From assembly GCA_045804265.1 (NCBI GenBank), contig JBJMNK010000135.1:1-49120 (forward strand): a stretch of 49,120 bases of DNA. Direction: 5' to 3'. This stretch comes from JABFXC01 sp045804265 (GTDB lineage Bacteria; Gemmatimonadota; Gemmatimonadetes; Gemmatimonadales; Gemmatimonadaceae). This document shows, one piece after another, positions 34,607 through 43,264 of the stretch (position 1 is the stretch's first letter; each line of letters starts with the position of its first letter). The position numbers were made by a program, and so were the translations under genes. The notes under the pieces are model-generated. The model did no database searches. It was not told the DNA's origin and saw only the letters and a program-made list of their open reading frames with translations.

Positions 34607-35098
34607 TCAGCGCTGATCGCTGACCGTCGAGCCGTCGCTCGAAACCGCGGACGCCCCGCTCCGCACTTCGATCTTCCGCGGCTGCGGGAGCGCGGCCTTC
34701 GGGATGTGGATCGTCAGGACGCCGTGCTCGAAGTTCGCTTCGATCTTCGACTCGTCGAGGTTCTTCGGCATGCGGAAGGAGCGCGAGAAGTTGCCGTAGC
34801 TCCGCTCGACCAGGTGGTACTGGTGCTGCTCGCCCTCCTTGCGCAGCTCGCTCTTCTCGCCGCTCACGGTCAGCACGCCGTTGTCGGTCGTCAGCTGGAG
34901 ATTCTCCGGCGTGACGCCGGGGATCTCGAGCGTCAGCGTCAGCTCGGCGTCGGACTCGCGGATGTCCACCGGGGGCATCCAGTCGTTGACGCGGGTCGCG
35001 CCATTCGCGCCGAGCGCGTTGAGCGTGTCGTCGAAAAGGCGGTCGATCTCACGGCGCAGGCTCACGGCCGGAGCGGCGATCGCGGTACGGTACACCAT
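34607..35098 (-). CDS. Small heat-shock protein, Hsp20/alpha-crystallin
   Basis: A 163-residue cytoplasmic holdase chaperone. The alpha-crystallin domain spans about residues 40-135, with ELTLTLEIPGVTPENLQLT, SGEKSEL, RSYGNFSRSFRMP and the closing FEHGVLTIHIPK (consensus GVLxxxxPK). The N-terminal RREIDRLFDDTLN helix and a short Ser-rich tail are normal. GGGAGGG upstream on the - strand supports the ATG at 35098; the longer frame upstream is non-coding. It is divergent from the two-component pair, with 292 bases between the chosen starts. Confidence 0.94.
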   Translation of the reverse strand: MVYRTAIAAPAVSLRREIDRLFDDTLNALGANGATRVNDWMPPVDIRESDAELTLTLEIPGVTPENLQLTTDNGVLTVSGEKSELRKEGEQHQYHLVERSYGNFSRSFRMPKNLDESKIEANFEHGVLTIHIPKAALPQPRKIEVRSGASAVSSDGSTVSDQR

Positions 35099-35168
35099 AG
35101 TCGTCCCTCCCTCGCAGTTGGCTGTTGATCGCGGGCAGCGCACTCGCGCGCCCGACGCTTTCGGGGGA

Positions 35169-35184
35169 TGGCAACCGGCGTGCA
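35169..35184 (+). promoter_or_regulatory. Candidate sigma54 (-24/-12) promoter
   Basis: TGGCAACCGGCGTGCA matches TGGCA-N7-TGCA with the strict GG-N10-GC spacing (GG 35170-35171, GC 35182-35183). It points toward the PAS kinase / NtrC-type regulator genes, whose regulator has an intact GAFTGA loop, so sigma54-dependent self-control is plausible. A chance match somewhere in the window is possible (I estimate about 0.3 expected). Confidence 0.45.
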
Positions 35185-35190
35185 CGTCGG

Positions 35191-35211
35191 AGTTTGCCGA
35201 TCTGGCAAACT
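35191..35211. promoter_or_regulatory. 21-base palindrome, candidate operator
   Basis: AGTTTGCC-GATCT-GGCAAACT, perfect 8-base arms around 5 bases, in the hsp20/two-component divergent region. It begins a few bases after the sigma54-like -12 element, about where transcription would start. The binding protein is unknown. Confidence 0.6.
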
Positions 35212-35390
35212 TCATCCTGCGGCGCTGTCACCAGTGCGCACGCGTTTGTCGGCTCGGCATAAGTGACCAAACGATGGGCTCGTCGGTCATTATGTCCCGT
35301 ACCCGTGCCAGCGAAAACTGGTGTCGCGGCCCGTTGCGACGACGCGACGAGCCTCGACCGCGACGGGACAAGGACCTGCACCCCGCCTAC

Positions 35391-36956
35391 GTGACCCACG
35401 CTGCCAGGCTGTCACCCACCAGCGCGCTCAAGCTCGTCTCGCCGTCGATCGCAACGATCGCCGACGTGGCGGCGCTGCTCGCAACGGGCGACGCCCTCGA
35501 TCGCGTGGTGCCGAGTGTCCTCGGCATCCTCGCCGAGGCGCTGGGCGCGAAGGAGTGTTCGCTCTGGAACATCGACGACACGGGCCTCTGGCGCGCGTAC
35601 TCGCTCGGTGATTCCGCCACCACCGTCGACGAGGTGCGGCGCCGGCTCGATGCGAACTCGCTCATCGGCGACGGGCTGGTCCTCGCCCGCCTCTTCACCG
35701 GGACCCGAGCGTTAGGCGCGGTGGTCGTGGCGATGGAGCGCGAGATCAGCAACGAGGAGTTCGTCCTCCTCACCACCGTCGGGACGATGCTCGCCCCGGT
35801 GCTCATTCACGCCGAGCATTCGCGTCACCTCGAGACCGAGGTCGCGCTGCGCACGCGCCAGATCGAGCAGCAGCGACGCTTCACCGAGCGGATCATCGAC
35901 TCGATGCCGGTCGGGCTGTATGTGATCGATCGCGAGTTCCGCATCCAGGCGTGGAACCGCAAGCGCGAGACGGGAATGCAGGGTGTCTCGCGCGAGGAAG
36001 CGATCGGCCGGACGATCTTCGAGATCCTGCATCGCCAGCCGGCCGAGCTGCTGCGCAACGAGTTCGAGGACGTCTTCTCGACCGGGCGCATCGCCGAGTT
36101 CCAGATGGAATCATCGGCGAGCGGCGAGCACCGCACCTATCGCATCACGAAGATCCCGATGCGCGTCAATGACACCGCGGTGACCCACGTCATCACGATC
36201 GGCGAGGACATCACCGAGTGGCGCGAGGCGCAGGAGCGCTTCGCCCAGGCGGAGAAGCTGGCCGCGATCGGAACGCTCGCCGCCGGCGTCATGCACGAGA
36301 TCAACAATCCATTGGCCACGATCGCTGCCTGTGGCGAGAGCCTGCAGCTCAAGCTGAAGGACATGAGCGACGCGGGTCAGTCGATTCCGCTGGAGTCGAA
36401 CGACTACCTGTCGATCATCGACCAGGAAGTGCATCGCTGCAAGCGGATCGTCAACGGGCTGCTCGAGTTCAGTCGTCCGCGCGCCGTCGGCAAGGAGATC
36501 GTGGACCTCAACGAAGTGATCGAGAAGACGCTCTTCCTGCTCAAGCACCACGCGAGCTTCAAGAAGATGTCGATCGAGCTCGATCTCGATCGCGTCGGAC
36601 GTCCGGCGGTGGAAGGAAATGCCGAACAACTCATCCAGGTCTTCATGGCTCTTCTCCTCAACGCGACCGACGCGATGGGAGAGCACGGCCGCGTCGGGCT
36701 GCGCACGCGCGGCGCCGCAAACCCCGGCGACATGGTGATCGCCGAGGTCACCGACGACGGACACGGGATCAAGCGCCAGGAGCTGCAGAAGATCTTCGAG
36801 CCGTTCTTCACGACGAAGCCGCCCGGTCGCGGCACCGGTCTCGGTCTTTCGATCTGCTACGGCATCGTCGCCGAGCACGGCGGACGGATCGAGGTCGACA
36901 GCCTTCCCGGCCAGGGGAGCACGTTCCGCATCTCGCTCCCACGGGTGGCCACATGA
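35391..36956 (+). CDS. Soluble PAS-domain sensor histidine kinase (NtrB-like)
   Basis: A 521-residue kinase with no membrane segment. Residues about 20-150 look GAF-like (DRVVPSVLGILAEALGAKECSLW). A coiled-coil-like connector leads to a PAS domain (about 170-285, IDSMPVGLYVIDREFRIQAWN). Then comes a HisKA domain with phospho-acceptor His302 (AAGVMHEINNPLA) and an ATPase domain (FMALLLNATDAMG, DDGHGIKRQ, GRGTGLGLSICYGIV). It senses a cytoplasmic signal, perhaps redox or ligand via PAS/GAF. It overlaps the regulator gene by ATGA. The start is uncertain: GTG 35391 is preferred; an ATG at 35292 would add 33 Arg-rich residues. Confidence 0.87.
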   Translation: MTHAARLSPTSALKLVSPSIATIADVAALLATGDALDRVVPSVLGILAEALGAKECSLWNIDDTGLWRAYSLGDSATTVDEVRRRLDANSLIGDGLVLARLFTGTRALGAVVVAMEREISNEEFVLLTTVGTMLAPVLIHAEHSRHLETEVALRTRQIEQQRRFTERIIDSMPVGLYVIDREFRIQAWNRKRETGMQGVSREEAIGRTIFEILHRQPAELLRNEFEDVFSTGRIAEFQMESSASGEHRTYRITKIPMRVNDTAVTHVITIGEDITEWREAQERFAQAEKLAAIGTLAAGVMHEINNPLATIAACGESLQLKLKDMSDAGQSIPLESNDYLSIIDQEVHRCKRIVNGLLEFSRPRAVGKEIVDLNEVIEKTLFLLKHHASFKKMSIELDLDRVGRPAVEGNAEQLIQVFMALLLNATDAMGEHGRVGLRTRGAANPGDMVIAEVTDDGHGIKRQELQKIFEPFFTTKPPGRGTGLGLSICYGIVAEHGGRIEVDSLPGQGSTFRISLPRVAT

Positions 36957-38308
36957 AGGAGAAGATCAAGGTGCTCGTCGCCGAGGACGAGGCGAACCTG
37001 GGGACCATCCTCGACAGCTTCCTCACCGGGCGTGGCTACTCGGTGACTACGTGTCGCGACGGGCGCGCCGCGCTCCAGGCGCTGCGCGCCGAGGCGTACG
37101 ATGTCGCACTGCTCGACATCGTGATGCCGGAGATGGACGGGCTCGAGGTGCTGCGCCAGGTGCGCGACGAGCCGACCCCGCCCGAGGTGATCATCATAAC
37201 GGGCAACGGCACGATCGAGACGGCGATCAGCGCGATGAAGCTCGGCGCCTACGACTACATGTCGAAGCCGTACCGGATGGCCGAGATCGACGTGCTCGTG
37301 CGCCGCGCGTGGGAGAAGCGGCAGCTGTCGAAGGAGAACGAGTTCCTTCATTCGCGGCTGCAGCGCGTCGACGCGGTTCCGGAGATCATCACGCAGCACG
37401 CGGCGATGCAGGCGGTGCTGCAGCTCGTCGAGCGTCTGGCGCGGAGCGACGCGGCCGTGCTCGTGACCGGCGAGAGCGGGACAGGGAAGGAGCTGATCGC
37501 GAAGGCGGTGCACCGTCTGTCTCCGCGCGCCGACGCGCCGCTCGTCGACATCAACTGCGCGGCGATCGCCGAGAACCTGATGGAGAGCGAGCTGTTCGGC
37601 CATGAGAAGGGGGCCTTCACCGGAGCGTTAGGCAGGAAGACCGGCCTGTTCGAGATGGCCGCCGGCGGCACCCTGTTCATGGACGAGATCGGCGAGCTCG
37701 ATCCCAAGCTGCAGGGGAAGCTGCTGCGCGCGCTCGAGACGGGGACGTTCTTCCGCGTTGGCGGTACGCAGAAGGTCGAGGTCAACGTCCGCATCATCGC
37801 CGCCACGAACAAGGATCTGGCGAAGGCGGTGCAGGACGGGACGTTCCGGCAGGATCTCTTCTACCGGATCAACACCCTCAACATCGCGCTCCCGCCGCTG
37901 CGCGACCGCGCGCTGGACATCCCGCTCATCGCCGACCACTTCCTGCACCGTTATGGCGGTGCCAATCCGCCGAAGCTCAGCGACGAAGCGGTCGCCGCGC
38001 TGCAGGCGTACCAGTGGCCGGGCAACGTTCGCGAGCTGCGGAATGTGATCGAGCGCGCGGTGCTGCTCTCGAATGGCGGGGTAATCTACTCGCGGGACCT
38101 CCCGCTGACCTCGACCCCCGTCGGTGAAAACGGACGCGGCGCCGGCGGTGAGCTCACCCTCGAGGAGCTCGAGCGTCGCCACATCGAGGCGGTGTTGCAC
38201 CAGGCGAACTGGCACCAGGGAAGAGCGGCGAACGTCCTCGGAATCTCCTCGAAGACGCTCTACCGAAAGATCCGCGAGTATGGATTCGTGAGACCAAAAG
38301 AAGCGTGA
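36953..38308 (+). CDS. NtrC-family sigma54-dependent response regulator
   Basis: A 451-residue regulator. The receiver domain (residues 1-120) has the acidic pocket E11-D12 and phospho-acceptor Asp55 (ALLDIVMPEMDG). The AAA+ domain carries Walker A GESGTGKE, the sigma54-contact loop GAFTGA, Walker B GGTLFMDEIGEL and an arginine-finger region. The C-terminal Fis-type helix-turn-helix reads EAVLHQANWHQGRAANVLGI and SSKTLYRKIREYG. It activates sigma54 promoters when phosphorylated by the upstream kinase. A CGTTAGGC copy sits directly at the GAFTGA codons. Confidence 0.94.
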   Translation: MKEKIKVLVAEDEANLGTILDSFLTGRGYSVTTCRDGRAALQALRAEAYDVALLDIVMPEMDGLEVLRQVRDEPTPPEVIIITGNGTIETAISAMKLGAYDYMSKPYRMAEIDVLVRRAWEKRQLSKENEFLHSRLQRVDAVPEIITQHAAMQAVLQLVERLARSDAAVLVTGESGTGKELIAKAVHRLSPRADAPLVDINCAAIAENLMESELFGHEKGAFTGALGRKTGLFEMAAGGTLFMDEIGELDPKLQGKLLRALETGTFFRVGGTQKVEVNVRIIAATNKDLAKAVQDGTFRQDLFYRINTLNIALPPLRDRALDIPLIADHFLHRYGGANPPKLSDEAVAALQAYQWPGNVRELRNVIERAVLLSNGGVIYSRDLPLTSTPVGENGRGAGGELTLEELERRHIEAVLHQANWHQGRAANVLGISSKTLYRKIREYGFVRPKEA

Positions 38309-38316
38309 GCCCCTCT

Positions 38317-38345
38317 CCCGCCATCGCGTGTGGCGGGGCAGTTTT
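38317..38345 (+). terminator. Rho-independent terminator between the two regulator genes
   Basis: Stem CCCGCCA (38317-38323) and TGGCGGG (38331-38337) around a 7-base loop, followed by GCAGTTTT. It separates the NtrC-type pair from the OmpR-type pair. Its end lies 5 bases before the next ATG (38351). Confidence 0.65.
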
Positions 38346-38350
38346 GGCGC

Positions 38351-39019
38351 ATGAAGATCCTGGTTATCGAAGACGATCCAACCGTTGGCCAGTTCGTGAA
38401 GCGCGGGCTCGAGGAGCAGCGCTGGGGTGTCGAGCTCGTGGACGACGGCGATGAGGGTGAGCAGCGCGCGCTCGCCGGCGCGTACGATCTCGTCATCCTC
38501 GACATGCGACTGCCGGGCAAGTCGGGACTCGATGTCCTCACCGCGCTCCGCGCCCGCGGTTTCGAGCGGCCGATCCTCGTGCTGACGGCGCAGGACGCCG
38601 TCGACTCGAAGGTCTCGACGCTGCGTGCCGGCGCGGACGATTATGTCACCAAGCCATTCGCCTTCGAGGAGCTGCTCGCCCGCGTCGAGGCACTGGCCCG
38701 TCGGCCACGTTCGATCGCATCGGCGACGCTCAAGGTTGCGGATCTCGAGCTCGACCAGACGACGCACGAAGTACGGCGAGGCGGCGAGCCGATTGAGCTC
38801 ACGCCGAAGGAGTTCACCGTCCTCGAATATCTGATGCGCCACACCGGCCGTGTCATGAGCCGGACGCTGATCACCGAGTATGCGTGGGGGTATCACTTCG
38901 ACCCCGGCACGAACATCGTCGACGTCGTGATCAACCACCTGCGCAAGAAGATCGATGCGAAGCACGAGCGGAAGCTGCTCACCACCGTCCGCGGGGTGGG
39001 GTACGTCGTCAAGGGCTGA
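38351..39019 (+). CDS. OmpR/PhoB-family response regulator
   Basis: A 222-residue two-domain regulator. The receiver has acidic pocket residues E7-D9, phospho-acceptor Asp51 (VILDMRLPGKSG) and Lys101 (DDYVTKPF). The C-terminal winged helix (ELTPKEFTVLEYLMRHTGRV, NIVDVVINHLRKKID, TVRGVGYVVKG) is standard. It works with the membrane kinase that starts 3 bases after its stop. ATG 38351 is chosen; the longer frame upstream begins inside the preceding terminator. Confidence 0.94.
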   Translation: MKILVIEDDPTVGQFVKRGLEEQRWGVELVDDGDEGEQRALAGAYDLVILDMRLPGKSGLDVLTALRARGFERPILVLTAQDAVDSKVSTLRAGADDYVTKPFAFEELLARVEALARRPRSIASATLKVADLELDQTTHEVRRGGEPIELTPKEFTVLEYLMRHTGRVMSRTLITEYAWGYHFDPGTNIVDVVINHLRKKIDAKHERKLLTTVRGVGYVVKG

Positions 39020-39022
39020 CGC

Positions 39023-40546
39023 GTGATGCCGACAGTTCGCGCCCGGCTCACCACCGCCTACGGCTTCGCGCTCGCCGCGACGCTCATCGCTTTCTCGCTC
39101 GCCCTCCTCGTCGCGCGTCGCGCCGGCGCCTATCGCGAGCTCGCCGAGCGCGTGCAGGATCAGGCGTCGTCGGTGCTCGAGGTCGTCCGGCAGACGGAGA
39201 GCGAGGGGCTGCCACTGACCGTCCGTACCGACACCACGCTCGGCCCGGTCGTCACGCCACAGCTCTCGAAGAAGCTGCAGGGCGTCGGCGACTATGTGCT
39301 CATCCTCGACGCGAGCGGGCGCGCGCTCTACGCGTCGTTCACCGCGGTCAACCTCGGCTTCGACGACTTCGCCCGGCTGCAGCAGGCCGCATTGCAGGCG
39401 CCGCTCAACGGACGTTCGCAGTTCGTCCAGCTCGACTCGGTGCGACTGCTGCTGGTCGCGCAACCCGACACGAGCCACTCACAGGTCGCGCGTATCGCGA
39501 CGGCGGTGGACACGAAGCCCGCCGACGATGCACCACGCGTGCTCGCGACGTCGCTGCTGGGTCTGGTGCCGCTGTTCATCCTCCTCTCGACGTTCGGTGC
39601 GTATTTCATCTCGGGGCTCGCGCTCCGGCCGGTGGAGCTGATCATCAATGAAGTGCAGGCGATCACCGACGGACGGAGCCTGCATCGCCGCCTCCCCGCC
39701 GACATGGGCGGCGACGAGCTCGGACGACTCTCGAATACGCTGAACGAGATGATCGCCCGACTCGAGACGTCATTCGGCGCGCTGAGGCGCTTCACCGCCG
39801 ACGCGAGCCACGAGCTCAAGACGCCGCTCACCGTACTTCGCGCCGACGTCGAGCGCGCGATGAATCCGCGGTCGTCGCACAACGAGCAGCTCGTCGCGCT
39901 CGAGGAGGCGCTGCAGGAAACGGCGCGGATGACCGACCTCGTGGACTCGCTGCTCACCCTCGCGCGCGCCGACGAGGGCCGGTTCGAGATCGTGTCGGCG
40001 CCAATCCATCTCGAGCCGCTCACGCGCGAGGTGTTCGAGACAGCGGTCATCCTCGGCGAAGATGCGGGGCTCGAGGTCGGGTTGCCTGTCATCGAGGACG
40101 CCGTCGTACTCGGCGATCGGCCGCGGCTGCGGCAGCTCTTCCTCAACCTCGTCACCAACGCGATCAAGTACACGCCGCGCGGCGGACGCGTCGAGGTTGC
40201 GCTGAGCCGGCGTGCGGGCGAGGCGACGTTCACCGTCCGCGACACCGGTATCGGCATCGCGGCCGGCGATCTTCCCTACATCTTCGAGCGATTCTGGCGC
40301 GCGGACCGCGCGCGGTCGCGGCAGGCGAGCGGTGATGCCGGTGCTCCCGGGCGAGGCGGGTTCGGCCTCGGACTCGCGATCAGCCAGTACATCGCGCAGG
40401 CGCACGGCGGCTCGCTCACGGTGCAGTCGCGACTCGGCCGCGGCAGCTCGTTCACCGTCGCGCTCCCGCTGGCCGACGAGCCACCGGCCAATTCCGCCGC
40501 TGATGCATCGCCAGCGATTTCTAACAACGCGTTCACGAACTCTTAA
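39023..40546 (+). CDS. Membrane sensor histidine kinase
   Basis: A 507-residue kinase with two membrane helices (about residues 12-31 and 178-200) flanking a periplasmic sensor of about 145 residues, then a HAMP linker (LALRPVELIINEVQAI), a HisKA domain with His263 (DASHELKTPLTVLRAD) and an ATPase domain (LFLNLVTNAIKYTPRGG, DTGIGIAAGDLPYIFERFWR, GRGGFGLGLAISQYIA). It is paired with the preceding OmpR-type regulator; the signal is unknown. GTG 39023 or ATG 39026 can serve as the start. The next genes encode the TonB/ExbBD machine, a possible target. Confidence 0.92.
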   Translation: MMPTVRARLTTAYGFALAATLIAFSLALLVARRAGAYRELAERVQDQASSVLEVVRQTESEGLPLTVRTDTTLGPVVTPQLSKKLQGVGDYVLILDASGRALYASFTAVNLGFDDFARLQQAALQAPLNGRSQFVQLDSVRLLLVAQPDTSHSQVARIATAVDTKPADDAPRVLATSLLGLVPLFILLSTFGAYFISGLALRPVELIINEVQAITDGRSLHRRLPADMGGDELGRLSNTLNEMIARLETSFGALRRFTADASHELKTPLTVLRADVERAMNPRSSHNEQLVALEEALQETARMTDLVDSLLTLARADEGRFEIVSAPIHLEPLTREVFETAVILGEDAGLEVGLPVIEDAVVLGDRPRLRQLFLNLVTNAIKYTPRGGRVEVALSRRAGEATFTVRDTGIGIAAGDLPYIFERFWRADRARSRQASGDAGAPGRGGFGLGLAISQYIAQAHGGSLTVQSRLGRGSSFTVALPLADEPPANSAADASPAISNNAFTNS

Positions 40547-40638
40547 TCTTCGAAACGTTCCTGTAGCACGGTCTGGGTGTAATTTGACGCACGAGCTTTG
40601 CATTGGTCGTGGTCGTCTACTCACCCGGGTCTGGTCGC

Positions 40639-41352
40639 ATGTTCGACAACCTGATCGAGACTAAGAAGAAGAAGCAGCGCACGGTCGGCGGGACCATCAT
40701 CAGCGTCGTCGTGCACGCGGTCGCCATCGGCGCCGCGGTGTACGGGACGCTGAACGCGCGTGAAGCGCTGGTCGAGAAGCCGAAGGCGGAGAAGGTCGAC
40801 TTCGTCGAAGTGAAGAAGGAAGAGCCGAAGCAGGAGCCCGAGAAGGCGCCGCCGCCGCCGGAAGTGACGGTCGCGCCGCCGCCGCCGAAGGGGTTCCAGG
40901 TGCTGGCCGCGCCGGTGAACATCCCCGACGTCATCCCCGACATCGACCTGTCGAAGAAAGTCACCGACGAAGCGGACTTCACCGGCAAGGGTGTCGCCGG
41001 CGGTGTTGGTCGCGGTGTCGTCGGCGGTACGGGCTCGGCGAACAACGAAGGCGCGTACTTCGAGTTCCAGGTCGAGAAGACCGTATTGCAGAATCCCGAC
41101 AACCCGCGGCCGTCGTATCCGTCGATGCTGCAGTCGGCCGGCGTCGAGGGCAAGGTGCTCGCCCAGTTCGTCGTCGACACGTCGGGCAAGGCGGACATGA
41201 GCACGTTCAAGGTGCTCGAGTCCTCCCATGAGCTGTTCACCCAGGCGGTGCGCCAGGCTCTCCCGCGCTACCGCTTCTTCCCCGCCGAGATCGGCGGCAA
41301 GAAGGTGCGCCAGGTCGTGCAGCAGCCGTTCACCTTCGCGATCGGCAAGTAA
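40639..41352 (+). CDS. Energy transducer TonB
   Basis: A 237-residue TonB-type protein: a short basic cytoplasmic N-terminus (NLIETKKKKQRTVGG), one membrane helix (IISVVVHAVAIGAAVYG), a Lys/Glu/Pro-rich periplasmic arm (EVKKEEPKQEPEKAPPPP) and a C-terminal TonB domain (PSYPSMLQSAGVEGKVLAQF, ending FPAEIGGKKVRQVVQQPF). It spans the periplasm and transmits proton-motive energy from ExbB/ExbD to outer-membrane receptors. ATG 40639 is chosen over 40603, since the upstream codons would lengthen the cytoplasmic part with non-typical sequence. The 92 bases before it are AT-richer and probably hold the promoter. Confidence 0.9.
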   Translation: MFDNLIETKKKKQRTVGGTIISVVVHAVAIGAAVYGTLNAREALVEKPKAEKVDFVEVKKEEPKQEPEKAPPPPEVTVAPPPPKGFQVLAAPVNIPDVIPDIDLSKKVTDEADFTGKGVAGGVGRGVVGGTGSANNEGAYFEFQVEKTVLQNPDNPRPSYPSMLQSAGVEGKVLAQFVVDTSGKADMSTFKVLESSHELFTQAVRQALPRYRFFPAEIGGKKVRQVVQQPFTFAIGK

Positions 41353-41462
41353 GCGCGGAGCTCCATCCCGCGCGCGGCGCGGGATCGCACGTTCGTCACC
41401 GTTAGCCAGTCGTCACCCACGTCGCCGTCAGGCGCGGCATTTCACCCGAGGATTCACGCCGT

Positions 41463-42203
41463 ATGTCACTGTCACTGCTCGACCTCTGGAAGTCGATGGG
41501 CCTGTTCGCGAAGGGCATCGTCGTGGTGCTCTTCATCATGTCGCTCTGGTCGCTGACGATCGCCATCCAGAAGTGGTGGGCCCTCCGCGCCGCGCGGCGT
41601 GAAACGATGAAGTTCACCCCCGAGTTCTCGCAGTTCCTCGAGGAAGACAACATCACCGAGGCGATCAAGCTCGCGGAAGGCTACAAGAAGTCGCACGTCG
41701 CCCGCGTCCTCGGCGGCGCGTTAGGCGAGGTGAAGCCGCTGATCCAGGACGGCTCGGTCACGGTCGCCGACATCAACTCGGCCGAGCGTGCGGTCGAGCG
41801 CAACATGCTGCTCGAAGTCACTGACCTGAAGCGCGGCTCGGGCGTGCTCGCGACCGTCGGCTCGACGGCGCCGTTCGTCGGGCTGCTCGGCACCACGATG
41901 GGTATCGTCAACGCCTTCACCGCCATGGCCGCGACGGGCTCGGGCGGTCTCGCCTCGATCGGCTCCGGCATCGCCGAAGCGCTGATCACCACCGCCTTCG
42001 GTCTGATCGTCGCGATCCCGGCGGTATGGGCGTACAACTACTTCCAGACCAAGGTCGACAACCTGTCGGCCGAGATGACCTATGTCTCGAAGGAGTTCAT
42101 CGACTACCTGATCAAGGGCGTCTCGGGCGAGTTCGGCCGTTCGCGCTTCACGCGTGAGTTCAACCCGCAGGGCGGCGGCAACAGCAACCCGATCAGCAAG
42201 TAA
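41463..42203 (+). CDS. exbB: MotA/TolQ/ExbB proton channel protein
   Basis: A 246-residue inner-membrane protein with three main helices: WKSMGLFAKGIVVVLFIMSL at the start, then the signature LATVGSTAPFVGLLGTTMGIVNAF, and GSGIAEALITTAFGLIVAIPAVWAYNY (family motif with the channel-lining Thr residues). It forms the pentameric proton channel that drives TonB. It is followed by two ExbD genes, which supply the acidic residue of the channel. Confidence 0.93.
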   Translation: MSLSLLDLWKSMGLFAKGIVVVLFIMSLWSLTIAIQKWWALRAARRETMKFTPEFSQFLEEDNITEAIKLAEGYKKSHVARVLGGALGEVKPLIQDGSVTVADINSAERAVERNMLLEVTDLKRGSGVLATVGSTAPFVGLLGTTMGIVNAFTAMAATGSGGLASIGSGIAEALITTAFGLIVAIPAVWAYNYFQTKVDNLSAEMTYVSKEFIDYLIKGVSGEFGRSRFTREFNPQGGGNSNPISK

Positions 42204-42233
42204 CCGCAGCCCACTCAGGAAGGAGATTTTCCG

Positions 42234-42715
<482 letters not shown>

Positions 42716-42716
<1 letters not shown>

Positions 42717-43129
42717 TGGCAATGGCGACTGGCGGTGGCGGCGGGCTGACGAACGACATCAACGTCACGCCCATGATCGACGTGCTGCTCGTGCTGCTGA
42801 TCATCTTCATGGCGGCGCTGCCGTCGATGCGGAAGGCGATCGACCTGCAGCTGCCGGATCCGACGCCGAGCACCGCGCCGATAAATTCGCAGAGCAACCA
42901 GATCGTGCTCGAGATCGGGCCTAACGGTTACTACGCGCTGAACAAGCACGTGGCGCCGAAGGAACAGCTGGCCGACAGCATCCGGGCGATCTACACGGGT
43001 CGTCCGGAGAAGATCATCTTCGTGAAGGGGGACCCGAAGGTGAAGTACGACGACGTGATCTGGGCGATGGACGTCGCGCGCGGGTCGGGCGTGAAGGTCA
43101 TCGGTATCCCGCCCAAGGACACGAAGTAG
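42716..43129 (+). CDS. exbD: ExbD/TolR family biopolymer transport protein (second copy)
   Basis: A 137-residue ExbD paralogue with the same NVTPMIDVLLVLLIIFMA helix and a shorter periplasmic domain (VLEIGPNGYYALNKHVAPKE, IIFVKGDPKVKYDDVIWAMD). Two different ExbD proteins next to one ExbB suggest a mixed ExbD dimer in the channel, a layout known from several diderm phyla. It is co-translated with the first copy. Confidence 0.93.
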
Positions 43130-43188
43130 CGCGACAGGCCGTGGCCGTCAGGCGGCCCGTCACGATGTGACGAACGGGTGAATCGATG

Positions 43189-43228
43189 CGGCGGACGAAC
43201 CTTTCGAGGGCGTCCGCCGTATCATTTC
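43189..43228 (+). terminator. Hairpin after exbD genes
   Basis: Perfect 9-base arms CGGCGGACG (43189-43197) and CGTCCGCCG (43211-43219) with a 13-base loop, followed by TATCATTTC. It separates the exbBDD genes from the second tonB gene. Confidence 0.6.
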
Positions 43229-43264
43229 ACCCATGCACGCGATCATGTGGATTGAGGATGGCCG

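Noticed and set aside
37628..39478. 616-codon open frame on the - strand
   Set aside because: It lies fully antisense to the NtrC-type and OmpR-type regulators and the kinase, whose motifs are clear. Long antisense frames are common in GC-rich codon use.
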